Shown: positions 43,140 to 52,744 of the stretch, one piece after another
Layout: each line of letters starts with the position of its first letter
How positions within the stretch are numbered: the first letter of the stretch is position 1
From: Breviolum minutum Mf 1.05b.01
Taxonomy: Eukaryota; Sar; Dinophyceae; Suessiales; Symbiodiniaceae
Direction: 5' to 3'
DNA: 64,000 nucleotides
Assembly (NCBI GenBank): GCA_000507305.1
Contig: DF239038.1
Coordinates: forward strand, 372,001 to 436,000
Program-made: the position numbers and the translations under genes
The notes under the pieces: generated by a model
The model's input: the letters and a program-made list of their open reading frames with translations, nothing else
What the model was told of the DNA's origin: nothing
Databases searched by the model: none

Positions 43140-43415
43140 TGGCCTTTGAAAAAGAATAGATGGTTGGAAGCCTGCTTAACTTTCCTTTTGCCCGGTCAAT
43201 CCGGAGACATCCTCTGTTTGCGGAGAAAAATTGGTGGCCTGCAAGAAATTTCTTGTTTCCAGGAAGTATCGGTCCCTGAGCGGATATTACAAAATATACA
43301 TAGATGCATTGATGACTTAGCAAGTCTTGATTTCCAATGTGTTTCTTGTCCGAGTCTAGTTGTAGAAATTGTGAAGGTGGGGAATGGAGGGAATTCAAAT
43401 GATTCTAAAACTTAA
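43140..43415 (+). CDS. terminal exon candidate
   Basis: Reads RWLEACLTFLLPGQSGDILC, LRRKIGGLQEISCFQEVSVP, ERILQNIHRCIDDLASLDFQ and CVSCPSLVVEIVKVGNGGN, then TAA. This is the longest varied, repeat-free reading frame of the MITE-rich region. The minus strand is open for 91 codons over the same bases, but its composition is less even. Not recognised. Confidence 0.42.
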   Translation, partial: WPLKKNRWLEACLTFLLPGQSGDILCLRRKIGGLQEISCFQEVSVPERILQNIHRCIDDLASLDFQCVSCPSLVVEIVKVGNGGNSNDSKT

Positions 43416-43510
43416 ATGACCCATGTATGCTATATAATCATACTATATATATATATCATACATTATCATACTTTAAACCATAAAGAAAAAGTAATGTAAG
43501 CAATATTTAA

Positions 43511-43616
43511 CCCTGGAACCCTAAACAACCAATTTTTAATGGATGTTTCACCATGTCTCATGTAATGATTTGGAATCATCCAATTGAAAAAATCGTGGAT
43601 CTTTAGGTTTCCAGGA
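43511..43616. mobile_element. MITE family L copy
   Basis: CCTGGAACCCTAAACAACCA on the left, GATCTTTAGGTTTCCAGG on the right. Confidence 0.7.
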
Positions 43617-43740
43617 CAAAAAAATTCACCATTTTCATGAACAAAAAATTCCACATCCCAGGAGCGCCGCACCAACAAATCCACACACTTTTTCCGAGGG
43701 GTGGGCCCCTCTGGTAAACTAGCATAGCTGGAAAATTACC

Positions 43741-43862
43741 ACCCTGGGATTCCAACCACCATTAAAACAATGGGTGTTAATATAACCACCATTGCTTACC
43801 TAAGGGTTTTAATCATCGAAATTGGGTCAACCATTATTTTAATGGTGGTGGAAGCCCAGGGT
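43741..43862. mobile_element. hairpin element ending at an assembly gap
   Basis: ACCCTGGGATTCCAACCACC on the left and GGTGGTGGAAGCCCAGGGT on the right are complementary, with GTTAATATAACCACCATTGC inside. Confidence 0.7.
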
Positions 43863-43869
43863 NNNNNNN
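43863..43869. other. assembly gap (7 N)
   Basis: Seven N characters between two nearly identical 97-bp sequences. Confidence 0.99.
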
Positions 43870-43966
43870 AACAATGGGTGTTAATATAACCACCATTGCT
43901 TACCTAAGGGTTTTAATCATCGAAATTGGGTCAACCATTATTTTAATGGTGGTGGAAGCCCAGAGT
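43870..43966. repeat. duplicate of the 97 bp left of the gap
   Basis: Repeats 43766-43862 with one visible difference (CCCAGGGT against CCCAGAGT). Probably the same bases placed twice at a failed join. Confidence 0.85.
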
Positions 43967-44088
43967 ACCATGTTCAAATCCGGAAATACATCGACTGGAT
44001 TAATCCGGGTCCAGCCATTCCAGCCAGTTATGTTAGTTGATCCCGGAGTCCCGGTATTTTTTTTTTCGAATGCCTGATTTCGCAGGGG

Positions 44089-44301
44089 ATGAAGTTGCAC
44101 CTTCTTCAAGCGTTACAACCTGAGATCAACGAGATACGCAGTTTGTGGCGGCAGGTGGGGCGCCAAAACAACGGATTTCAAACCTCTTGGGGGATGACAT
44201 TTTTCAATAGCAACAAAAATACGGCTTTAAACTTCGTTCAAAACTACTACTGCCATCACGGTCTTGAAATGGGTCCAAAATGGTGGATGATTCAACAATA
44301 G
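44089..44301 (+). CDS. terminal exon candidate
   Basis: MKLHLLQALQPEINEIRSLW, then RQVGRQNNGFQTSWGMTFFN, SNKNTALNFVQNYYCHHGLE and MGPKWWMIQQ with TAG. Even composition with Trp and Cys. A second plus frame is partly open. Unknown protein. Confidence 0.38.
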   Translation: MKLHLLQALQPEINEIRSLWRQVGRQNNGFQTSWGMTFFNSNKNTALNFVQNYYCHHGLEMGPKWWMIQQ

Positions 44302-44486
44302 TAAAAACACTTGTTTTCAACTCATGGTCCAAAATGACTGAGGAAGTCCAGGGAACTAAGATATAGCGACAGTCGGCTGGAAAAACAACATGGGCTGCCA
44401 GATTGAGTTGCATTCCGGGATTCTGTTGATTCCATGGTCAGTGAATCCAATTTCAAAATGGATCCAAGACAGTGAATCCTTAAGAT

Positions 44487-44573
44487 ACAACCCATACAAT
44501 CCATGTATGGTATATTTACCTACGTTTGGTTGATTTTGTATTGGAAATGGAGGTAAATATACCGGACATGTAG
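44487..44573. mobile_element. MITE family E copy, right end replaced by family B
   Basis: CCATGTATGGTATATTTACC on the left. The right arm GGTAAATATACCGGACATG runs directly into a family B element. Confidence 0.7.
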
Positions 44574-44659
44574 GTGTTTCAAACAGTTTATATTTTAACC
44601 CCTGGGGAAATGATGCAATTTGACTAATATCCTTCAAATGGGTTGAAACCACCGACTAG
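44574..44659 (+). mobile_element. family B element
   Basis: GTGTTTCAAACAGTTT on the left, GTTGAAACCACCGACTAG on the right. The left end has lost a GGTG. Confidence 0.8.
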
Positions 44660-45554
44660 ATAATATTGAAGGGTAGCAAGGACTGCTATATTACTTTACC
44701 AAAGGCTATGTTTGAGGGAAGTAAGATATTCCCTACAGTTTGGGTACTTTGGAAGATGATGATTTTACTTTGCCCGTTTGGTGGGTTATGTGATCGTTCC
44801 CTGGAGGGCATTTTTTTAATGGAATGATTTGTGGCAACAAACATGTTGATTTGGGAGATCGGTGTATAGGTGTATAAGATTCCTTAACTTTGTCAAAAGA
44901 TTCCTGATTGGAATGAAGATAGATCCCGAGATTCAAATTTCAACAAGCAGAGATATTTGCCAGAGGATACTGCTCCATTTGTTCTAGTAAGCGCATTGAA
45001 CAACGAAGCCCTTTGACGTGGGGGTGTTTGCGAATATAGTCCCTCTAGGTGAAGATGGGTTCTCTTCATGGCCCAGGTCTAGGCTGGGGTGTTCCTTGGC
45101 CGGCCAAGGAAAATAGCGGTTGTGTGTTTTGGCATGCTCAGATTTTCCAGGTATATTTTTATAGGGTCCTTCATCTTTGATTCACATCCCAATGAATCTG
45201 AAATTTATAGAATTATGTATATATATATACACATCTTGTTTGATTTGATCCCAGTCGCAAGATGCTAGTTAGATGATTTATCTAGACATCTTTCAGAGGT
45301 GTAATGATACGGCCAGGAGCCGACGTTTGCCCGCGGCTGCACGCCACTAGTTTCGGAATGTGGCAAATGTAGTGTAAATATCGGTATTTCAGTGTCCTGA
45401 CCGATATATGTACCGCAGTAGCGGCCGACCCGTTTTTTAGGATTTCTGGGACCGTTTCGTGTGTTTTACAATACAGAACTGTCGCCGCAAATCTCAAGAT
45501 TTTGTGTTCTCATGGTGATGTGGTGCAAATCCCCAAATAACGCTATCTTAGTGA

Positions 45555-45676
45555 CCCTAAAACCTAAACCCTAAAACCAAAACCCTAAAAGTAAACCCTA
45601 AAACCAAAACCCTAAAACACAAACCCTAAAACCAAAACCCTAAAACCTAAACCCTAAATTTAAACCCTAAAACACA
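45555..45676 (-). repeat. degenerate telomere-like array, CCCTAAA orientation
   Basis: About 15 units of the CCCTAAAACC / CCCTAAA type with variants such as CCCTAAAACAC. Left boundary of a second MITE-free segment. Confidence 0.85.
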
Positions 45677-45864
45677 AACTTCTGGGCGGGGCCTGTCTGT
45701 CCCCCGTGGGACGCACCAGCACAGTCCCCTTCACCGGCACCTTGCCGGACAACAGCAACCTCGACGGCTGTGCACAAACACGGGAAAACCACAGTAGCAC
45801 CTAGCGTTATGCACTGCCTCGGTAACATGTTCTCATTAGGTGCATGTTCTGCACCCTGCGCCGC

Positions 45865-46099
45865 TGAGGAAAAAGCAGAAGCAGAAATGTGTGCGTGGGT
45901 CGAGGAGGCTCACAGAGAATGCCAAGAACGCGACCGCGAAGAAGCAGAACGGCGAGCTCGGAAAGCCGCCCAGAAGGCCGAGAAGAAAAAGAAAAAGAGA
46001 AGCCAAAAGGACCAGAAGAAGGCGAAGAAAGCAAAGAGGCGCGGTACCAAAGACAAATCCCTCCCCAAACCTTCCAGCCCCCCGCCGGCCAGGTCCTGA
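45865..46099 (+). CDS. Lys/Glu/Arg-rich coiled-coil exon (upstream part of the ADP-ribosyltransferase-like gene?)
   Basis: Reads EEKAEAEMCAWVEEAHRECQ, then ERDREEAERRARKAAQKAEK and a lysine run (KKKKRSQKDQKKAKKAKRR), ending PPPARS with TGA. Charged single-helix or coiled-coil composition, probably nucleolar or nuclear by its basic tail (inference). Two further plus frames are open because of the purine-rich sequence. It may belong to the same transcript as the HGT-motif exons downstream. Confidence 0.4.
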
Positions 46100-46689
46100 G
46101 CGTGCAAAAGCGACCGAGTCTTCCAACTTTCAAAAAAAAATAAAACTATAAATAAGAACTTATTAATTAATACAAGATTATTATAAATGAAAAAAAGGTA
46201 CGGTGATAAATATTTTGAAATATGTGAAAATATAATATATTAAGACGGTTGAAGGTTCTATAGAGGCGTAACAGGTACCCCCGGGACCTCATGTCCGATG
46301 AACCCGTTCCCGACTCTCTCTTGGACTCTATTCAACGTTTTTGCACAAGTTAAGATGAATTGATTCTTTTTTGTCGGTGCGCTGCCAGGGTACGTTTGAT
46401 GTAAAGCCCTACTGAAATGTTAACCAGAGCATCGAATGTGGTACTCAGCGCCATTGACTTCACCGCCGAAAATGAAATAGCACAAAGTTTTGGAACTATA
46501 AATTTCTGCAGAAACTCTGTATTGCGTGCTTGAAGTTGAAGAGCATTTCGTGATGAAGACTACTTATCGATCTGACTGAAAGGTTCGGAACCTATCCAAG
46601 CTCTGCAAGTCTGCAAGAGTTTATGCATCACCATGTCACGTGTCATGAAGGGGTTGGTGGTCAGGCGCCTCTCAATAGCATCCCGGCTC

Positions 46690-46947
46690 CAGCTCCCTTA
46701 AGAAAACCGGAAAGAGACGACATGGAGCGAAGCAATGCCGAACAAAGGCTCCTGCTAGACCAAAGAGCCAGGGCAGCGGCGGCTGCGGCGGCGGCTGCGA
46801 CGGCTGCAGCAACCGCGGCGGCGCAAGCCGCGGCACGTGCAAGCACGAGCAACACAGGCCGCTGTGGCGGCGCGCCAAGCGCGGGGCTCCGCGGAGCCGG
46901 AGCCTGAGCCAGAACCACGGAAGAGGCGTGACAGGAAAGCCCAGCAA
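46690..46947 (+). CDS. Ala/Arg-rich low-complexity exon
   Basis: Starts KPERDDMERSNAEQRLLLDQ, then an Ala-rich run encoded by GCG/GCA. An alternative frame in the second half gives VAARQARGSAEPEPEPEPRK, then RRDRKAQ. Frame choice is uncertain because the GCN/CGN repeat keeps all frames open. Confidence 0.35.
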
Positions 46948-47380
46948 ATAATATTATTTTAATTGATATTTCAAAGGACTTGTCGGTAGCTGGGCTTTCC
47001 CTCAACCAATAATAAGTAAAATATAATTTTCTTATTCTTTGCGGTCTTTGGCCTGTGTGTTAGAGCCTTTCAAATCTCGTTTCATTTTCATTCATTAACT
47101 CTTAAGTTTGTAATTCCTTGCGTCACTTATGCATCCAAGTAAGCAAGAGATTATGATTAGTGGATTAGCCTGGAAGTCCTTGGCACAGGCCCTTGGAGTG
47201 AGTGCGATGGCTGCGGTGGCGTGCACAAGTAACGAGGGGTGGCGTTAACGGAAAAAAAAGGCAGCGGCAGAGACGTTAGTTTTGTTGTACACTCCATGAC
47301 GTAGGCAACACTATCATTGCGTGCGGCTGCATGGTCAGGTCTATATGTGATTGTGACTGTGTCATTTTTTATTTTGACAG

Positions 47381-47505
47381 GCCGGGAGATATATTTCCAT
47401 GGAACTCCAATTGGATGCATTCCGAGCATATTAATGGAAGGATTGCTTCCATCTTCAGCCGGCGCCTCGATGTCTCAAATGCTAGCTGTTCACAGTTTCG
47501 AGTGA
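47381..47505 (+). CDS. exon with HGT motif, ADP-ribosyltransferase/PARP-fold-like
   Basis: Acceptor TTGACAG, then REIYFHGTPIGCIPSILMEG and LLPSSAGASMSQMLAVHSF. In PARP-fold ADP-ribosyltransferases the first NAD-binding motif is a His-Gly-(Thr/Ser) after a beta strand, followed by a helix ending I...GL, which fits FHGTPIGCIPSILMEGLLPS. I recall many dinoflagellate proteins with HGT..AL.IL..GL.PSSG..S.SQ..VHG...PGIY, and this matches that order. The 3' donor is not clear (GA- or GT-type near 47500). Confidence 0.5.
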
Positions 47506-47534
47506 ACCTCATGCACACCTGACGCACACATGAG

Positions 47535-47960
47535 GTTCCTGGTGTGCATGAGTTCACAACACCGGGAATATACTTGACCTCTCACCTCGGCACGGCATTG
47601 AGTTATGCGACGCCTACTAGGCTCGCTTGTGATCAACTCAACTCTGATTATTTTCGTTTTGCGTACTGTGGAACCATCGGTTCGAAGCGAGAGGCTGTGT
47701 TCAGAGCCAAAGCAGCACGACCAACTGCCGCCCTTCTGTCAAGCAGTGTTGCTGGTGCAACTCCGGTGTCAAAGAGGCTCCGATGTCTGAGTTGTTTTTA
47801 CCCATGTTTCAGATTTCAGTCAGTAGTAGCGAATTCACTATGCCCTTCAGGATCGGTAAAAAGCAAAAGACATGGAAGCGGAGACCAACTGGTGATTTCC
47901 AATCCCGACGACCTGGAAATTAAAGGTTGGCTGCTCATGAGCTTTTATCTGTCATACGTC
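47535..47960 (+). CDS. exon(s) with GIYLT...YATP motif, continuation of the PARP-fold-like gene
   Basis: After an ATGAG acceptor the frame reads VPGVHEFTTPGIYLTSHLGT, then ALSYATPTRLACDQLNSDYF and RFAYCGTIG. GIYLT with a downstream ALSYA corresponds to the second conserved block (Tyr motif) of the PARP fold, placed right after the HGT exon. Later residues include KSKRHGSGDQLVISNPDDLE and IKGWLLMSFY, like the C-terminal strand region of the same dinoflagellate family. A middle part (about 47690-47830) may be intron read through. Catalytic activity cannot be judged, because the third motif residue is not identifiable. Confidence 0.48.
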
Positions 47961-48079
47961 AAAAACGTGCACTATGTCACTACTTGTTGATGCTGATGTT
48001 GACAGGAATATGGTTTTACCGTTTTACCGCGGCCAGCCACTTCTGTGCCGACAGCCCAAGCTGAGCGTCCCGAGCTTCC

Positions 48080-48125
48080 AGTTTTTCCTGCATATATATA
48101 TATATAGATATATATATATGGGAAG
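48080..48125. repeat. (TA)n tract
   Basis: TATATATATATATATAGATATATATATATG. Similar short TA tracts are at 7450, 20450, 28070-28130, 31780, 35950, 42490-42540 and 45220. Confidence 0.85.
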
Positions 48126-48608
48126 GAATATCTTGTCAAAAGCACATGCATTGGAAGGATCTCGAGTGCATTTTCCCGAGTGAGTTCGGAGTTTTCACGG
48201 AAGACGTAGAACATGGTCGCAGGGCCATAGTACGCAATTGACACGAGTGAAAGAAGCGTAAAATGCAGGCTTGCGTGCTAATTGTTGAATCTTTTGCACG
48301 TTACATGTCACATAGTGTGCACTGCCGGTTCGCTGTATAATTTCTTTATGCTTTTGTACTGCAACTGTCTTTGGAATTCTGTCTGATGCAGACTACTAAT
48401 AACTAATCCCGTACAATTAAAATTAAATGTTCATGCAGGCTCATTCAACAGTGGATCGTCGGAAATTCAGACCATAACACAATCTACTTTCATACGATTA
48501 CAGATGACTTGATATTGCTTGCTTTTTATGCTGCTGCCATTCTACTTAGTGAAATGTAGCTCACTCTCTCCCCTGTTCTCGAAACTGCTACCCGCAAAAT
48601 CGCTAAAA

Positions 48609-48740
48609 ACCCTAAACCCTAAAACACAAACCCTACAGCCAAAACCTAAAAACCTAAACCCTAAACCCTAAACCAAAACCCTACAGCCAAACCCTAAAAC
48701 TAAACCCTAAAACCTAAACCGTAAAACGAAACCCTCAAAC
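48609..48740 (-). repeat. degenerate telomere-like array, CCCTAAA orientation
   Basis: CCCTAAACCCTAAAACAC, CCCTACAGCC and CCCTAAACCCTAAACC variants. Right boundary of the second MITE-free segment. Confidence 0.85.
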
Positions 48741-48876
48741 AGAACCATCTGTTGGTAAGATACCCAATAGTTGGTTCGTAGGAAACCCAATGGTTGGTGG
48801 ATGGGCGAACCCTAGCGCCTGGCGCTAATGATACACCCAACATTAAGACCTTGCAAGTCAAAGACCATCAACCATA

Positions 48877-48980
48877 TACCCTCCCCAAAACTAACATAGC
48901 CCGTAAAATAGGGTATCCCAAAAAGAAATTCATCGTCCAACCATGGATTTTCCGGGGCTATGTTAGTTTCGGGAAGTGTA
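48877..48980. mobile_element. MITE family D copy
   Basis: TACCCTCCCCAAAACTAACA on the left, GCTATGTTAGTTTCGGGAAG on the right, and ATCCCAAAAAGAAATTCATC inside. First hairpin to the right of the telomere-like array. Confidence 0.85.
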
Positions 48981-49019
48981 GTCCCCTGGAAGTGTTGCTT
49001 AAACATCTCTACTAAAAAC

Positions 49020-49580
49020 GTCTTTTCCAAGGACCCTGACTCGCAGGGAAAAAGCACTAAACCAGTTTGAGAGTGGGAGCTGTTCAGTCTGAGATTTTCT
49101 TCAGAGTTAGAGAATCGTTGAGAAAATTACTGGTGTACTAACCAAAATTTAACTCAAGCAATTTACCCAGTAAATGACCTGTGTATTAAAGCCTACTTCC
49201 CTAGTAAATCACCACTAAACTGATCTAAATCTGTGGTTCACTTCAGCAAATTACCTCCAGACTACCTCCACTGGCAATCTCTGCACACAAGAGGCACATC
49301 TAAATGCATTAGTTTTTGAAAGTCAAACACCACGTCTTGTGGTATTTGGATGTGGGACACACACTTAAACCAAAGGTGGACATCAAATTGTATGATTAGT
49401 TCCACTATTACAGACCAAAAAATCCGATCCGTTTCCTGCACTCTAAAATATACTTTATGAATCGTGGCATCAAAACATGGGGGGCGTGTCCCTAAGTTCG
49501 AGATAATATAATTCATATTCTGTTTCTTACCCGGAAACCCACCTGTTTTTACTCAGACAAATCTGTGTGTTTTTCAAAGC
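49020..49580. other. interval without elements, coding status unclear
   Basis: A minus-strand frame (49262-49516) reads RVQETDRIFWSVIVELIIQF and FDVHLWFKCVSHIQIPQDVV with fair composition. It lacks splice support and would be one of the few minus-strand exons, so I leave it uncalled. Confidence 0.3.
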
Positions 49581-49583
49581 TAG

Positions 49584-49695
49584 GTGGTGGAAACTCAAAT
49601 ATGTTGTATATTTTTTTCTCCTTGCTTGGGGCCCATGATGATCCAATTTGACTTGCGCATATTCTTCAAATGGGTTGGTTGAAACCACCAACTAG
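49584..49695 (+). mobile_element. family B element
   Basis: GTGGTGGAAACTCAAATA on the left, GTTGAAACCACCAACTAG on the right, interior TTGGGGCCCATGATGATCC. Confidence 0.85.
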
Positions 49696-49744
49696 AAAGC
49701 TTAGCTGCGCATAGAAACGGTTGTAGGGTTGCATCCCTTCATAT

Positions 49745-49942
49745 GGCTTCATATGGGAAATGGTTGGGTGGGCCCCTGTAACCCTGGACCGATGTGCATC
49801 TAAGACAAAGTACGCCTTTACGGGGTCCACCATAATCACCTTGTTACATGAGGAAAATCAACCCAAAAAAATGACAGGTAGCAAGTCCCTTCGTGATGTC
49901 CTAGGGTCGTTTCAAGTGATCATGGCGAACCCCGTGTCGTAG
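49745..49942 (+). CDS. terminal exon candidate right of a family B element
   Basis: Reads MVGWAPVTLDRCASKTKYAF, then TGSTIITLLHEENQPKKMTG and SKSLRDVLGSFQVIMANPVS, ending TAG. A second plus frame beginning right after the element (SLAAHRNGCRVASLHMASYG) is open to 49780, so the exon might begin at 49696 in that frame instead. Unknown protein. Confidence 0.38.
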   Translation, partial: GFIWEMVGWAPVTLDRCASKTKYAFTGSTIITLLHEENQPKKMTGSKSLRDVLGSFQVIMANPVS

Positions 49943-50305
49943 GAAACCAGGATGAAGATTCCCTATAAACCCCAAGTTTTCCCCTCCTCAGGGACTTGGT
50001 TGCTAAATTATTCTGTACTTTTACCCAGATACTGTTGATGGCTCAGAAAGCATTTGCGTTTTTCCTTCAACAAAGGTCTCTGTGGACCCTTCACGACTCT
50101 TCTTGGTGCGATCCTACAATCCATTCGAAAGGCTTCACAGCACTGGGAGTTGGAAGCAATTTTGCCCAGTGTATCAAAGGGAAATATTGTTGAGGGAAAA
50201 CCAAATATCGTCAGCTGCTTAATTTGATGTGTTTTTATTGTTTCATACATATAGCCTATAGCTATTGATAGGTGGATAGCATGGACAAGTCCATTGTTTA
50301 AGAAG

Positions 50306-50405
50306 ATACAGTTGATGGACCACTGACTGTTGGGATATCTTAAAAAGAAAACATGTGAAATGCAGGTTCTCAAAAACTGTTTCAGGCTTTGGTCCATCAA
50401 CAGAA
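50306..50405. mobile_element. hairpin with family A ends
   Basis: ACAGTTGATGGACCACTGAC on the left, GGCTTTGGTCCATCAACAG on the right. The interior is unlike other A copies. A lone left end (ACTGTTGATGGCTCAGAAA) is at 50030. Confidence 0.6.
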
Positions 50406-50431
50406 ATTGTTGCTACGATACATGCCCTTCC

Positions 50432-50534
50432 AAACCCAGAGACTCAATGTATAGTATATTTTCCTACATTTACTAGTTTACCATATAAACTAACCAAATG
50501 TAGGTAAATATACCATCCATTGAGTGTTTGGGAA
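50432..50534. mobile_element. MITE family E copy
   Basis: AACCCAGAGACTCAATGTAT on the left, CATCCATTGAGTGTTTGGG on the right. Arms ATTTTCCTACATTTA and TAGGTAAATATACC. Confidence 0.7.
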
Positions 50535-50559
50535 ACACACCTTCCATGAGGAGTCGACA

Positions 50560-50667
50560 ATTCCCAAGTGAACTCAATACTCTTCGGTCGTGGACGCCTC
50601 AATTCAGAAGTCCATCGACGAAAAAAACACGGCAATGTGGCTCGAAATTTGCCTCAGAATGGAAATG
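50560..50667 (+). CDS. candidate exon between family E and family D elements
   Basis: Reads NSQVNSILFGRGRLNSEVHR, then RKKHGNVARNLPQNGNG, ending ATG|GTACACCCC at the start of a family D element. Basic, varied composition. A second frame is also open. Unknown. Confidence 0.33.
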
Positions 50668-50668
50668 G

Positions 50669-50778
50669 TACACCCCCGAAGTTTCCCCTTAAAAGATGGT
50701 GGTTGGAAGACGAATTACTTTCCGAACTTGGGGCCCGGCCTATTTTCAGGGGCGAGATGTTAAACTTCCAGGGAGTAC
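50669..50778. mobile_element. MITE family D copy
   Basis: TACACCCCCGAAGTTTCCCC on the left, GATGTTAAACTTCCAGGGAG on the right. Confidence 0.75.
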
Positions 50779-50964
50779 AAGAAAACATATGTTCAGCTAC
50801 TGCAACCTTGAGATTGTTTGTTTTTGGCACCCTTTTTGAGCCACTCTGAAGAGGTAAACTATGGGATCCATATCGTCTATGTGGCGTGGATCCGTTTCTC
50901 CTGTAATTTCTTCCACAAAAGTCATTCCTTAGCAGGATTTAGCACTAATATGATTTTATCACCC

Positions 50965-51166
50965 GTGACGGATCCATGGCACTGGTATATGTACCTACTA
51001 GTTTACCTTAAAATATCAACAAAATTCATGTACCTGGCAATTCTTTGTGACTTTTTGGGATGGTTAAGTGACCATTTCAAAGGTTAAGTGACCTCCAACT
51101 AGGGGATCAAAAGGTCACTTTGAATCACCTGGCAGGTAAATATACCAATCTCATGGATCCATCATG
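50965..51166. mobile_element. MITE family E copy interrupted by a family G element
   Basis: Left half GACGGATCCATGGCACTGGT to TTCATGTA, right half AAATATACCAATCTCATGGA ending ATCC. The interruption falls at the same position in family E as the family F insertion at 3472. Confidence 0.75.
51032..51136. mobile_element. MITE family G nested in family E
   Basis: ACCTGGCAATTCTTTGTGAC on the left, GGTCACTTTGAATCACCTGG on the right. Same family as 14597-14708. Confidence 0.8.
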
Positions 51167-51245
51167 GCTTTGTTTCCAGCTTATCGAGGCCCAACTTGCC
51201 TGACTTCTGTGGTCGTTTCAGGGAGGGTAGGAACATTTAACACCA

Positions 51246-51357
51246 TACACTCCCTAAAACCAACAGTTAGTCCCTGAAAATAGGCCGGGCCGCAAAAGGA
51301 GTTTTCATCTTCCAACCATCAATTTTCGGGTGCGAACTGTTAGTTTCAGGGAGGGTA
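51246..51357. mobile_element. MITE family D copy
   Basis: TACACTCCCTAAAACCAACA on the left, GAACTGTTAGTTTCAGGGAG on the right. Confidence 0.8.
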
Positions 51358-51636
51358 GATACAAAAAATAACCATATTTGAACGGAGTGATACATTTTCC
51401 AAAGCACCATTTTGTGATCCAATGTTTAGTTTTCGTTCTTGTATACCCTACATGGAGCATCTGGCTATATTTTTTTAACAAACATATCCCCGTTGATTTA
51501 CCCCCCCTTTTCCAACGTCCTTGATGGAAAAATTGGTTTTTGGCCAGATATGACTCCTTCAAGTCCATTTCGCTTTGCCAAACGCTCCAGCTCTGCGTCA
51601 CTTGGACCAAGGAGCGATGGGTTGGGTCCTGCGTTT

Positions 51637-51890
51637 GGACGGATGTGCCGTTGAAGGAAGTGATCGGATTCCAATGGGTTATGACTCACCTACTGATGAA
51701 ATGAGAGTACCCTCCCAAAGTTAAAAAAAAGCGAGTTTGACCCCTTGAAAATATGAGACCGAAACCCAAAAAGGAAAGCAAAGTAGTCTTCCAAGCATCA
51801 TGGCTTTCAGGGGTCAAACTCGCTGTTAAACTTCGGGGGTGTAGGATAATCCCCCGCTTAACCTTTCACTAACTTCCTGGGACATCTAAA
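51637..51890. mobile_element. MITE family J copy interrupted by a family D element
   Basis: Left part GGACGGATGTGCCGTTGAAG to CACCTACTGATGAAATGAGA, right part ATAATCCCCCGCTTAACC to CTTCCTGGGACATCTAAA. Confidence 0.65.
51708..51843. mobile_element. MITE family D-like copy nested in family J
   Basis: TACCCTCCCAAAGTTAAAAA on the left, GCTGTTAAACTTCGGGGGTG on the right, with inner arms GCGAGTTTGACCCCTTGAAA and GGGGTCAAACTCGCTG. Confidence 0.8.
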
Positions 51891-52292
51891 GTGTTCAAGC
51901 TTACCTAAGTAGGATGCCTAAGGGGCTGAAGATTCCAAGTGCCTTTCCCTATTTTCCATCAAAAATTGAATGGGACCTTACCAACGGACCCCTAAGTAAG
52001 TTGCTAGAGCTATTAGATACTCAGGTTTAGGGGTCCGTTCAGTGGGTCCTGTTGGGGATTTCTTAGATTAATGGTAGAACATTTCAATAATTTTTCGCAA
52101 AGGTGTTTTCATCAAGTTTTTGTCTGGCTTGATGTGAATTTGTGATATTTACAAAGAGAGTTTTTTTTTAGAGTTTGCAATCTTCAAAAATCATGTGGAA
52201 ATAGGCTCACCCAAAAAGATCACCATTTTCAGATCCTCCAGATGAATATGGCAAAATTGAAATATATCACTCTCCCAAACCACCGGTTTTTC

Positions 52293-52590
52293 TTGTCCCC
52301 CAACTTAAGAATCCCAATTCCAGATGCGGAAAATTGGGGGTGAAAGATTTCCAGATAGCTCCCCCCGAAAATGAAAGAATGTCCCCTTGAAAAAAGAAAC
52401 AAAAAGGAAATGTCATCTTCCAACCATCAATTTTCAGGGGATACTGTTGATGGAAGAAATCCAAACAACCACCTGGGATGTATTATAAGACCTTGAAAAT
52501 CATGGGATGTCAACTACCTTTCCCTCAACTGGTGAGTTGATCCCGGATTTCTGGTTGCCGTCAACAGTATGTCAGGTTTCAGGGGTGTAT
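52293..52590. mobile_element. second copy of the A-in-D composite
   Basis: Same order as 9350-9645: AATTCCAGATGCGGAAAATT, AAAGATTTCCAGATAG, a D-like arm GAATGTCCCCTTGAAAA, a family A copy from 52442 (TACTGTTGATGGAAGAAATC, interior CCAAACAACCACCTGGGATG), then GTTTCAGGGGTGTATCATGG. Confidence 0.75.
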
Positions 52591-52744
52591 CATGGATCTT
52601 TGTCAGATAAGCAGCGTTCAAAACCCTTATGACATTCCATTATACTGATTTGTTAATAGGTATCCTTGTATTGGCTTATTATAATCCCCATATAATTGGG
52701 TAGTATTTCATCCCCTATATCAAACCACCAACCAGGGTTTGATT

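Larger units (their letters stand above)
45677..48608. other. second MITE-free segment between telomere-like arrays
   Basis: About 2.9 kb without any of the hairpin families, richer in GC than its surroundings, with several exons of one apparent gene on the plus strand (listed separately). The right boundary array has the same orientation as the left one. Confidence 0.55.

Noticed and set aside
49262..49516. 84-codon minus-strand frame with fair composition
   Set aside because: No splice sites or homology I can recognise; strand opposite to its neighbours.
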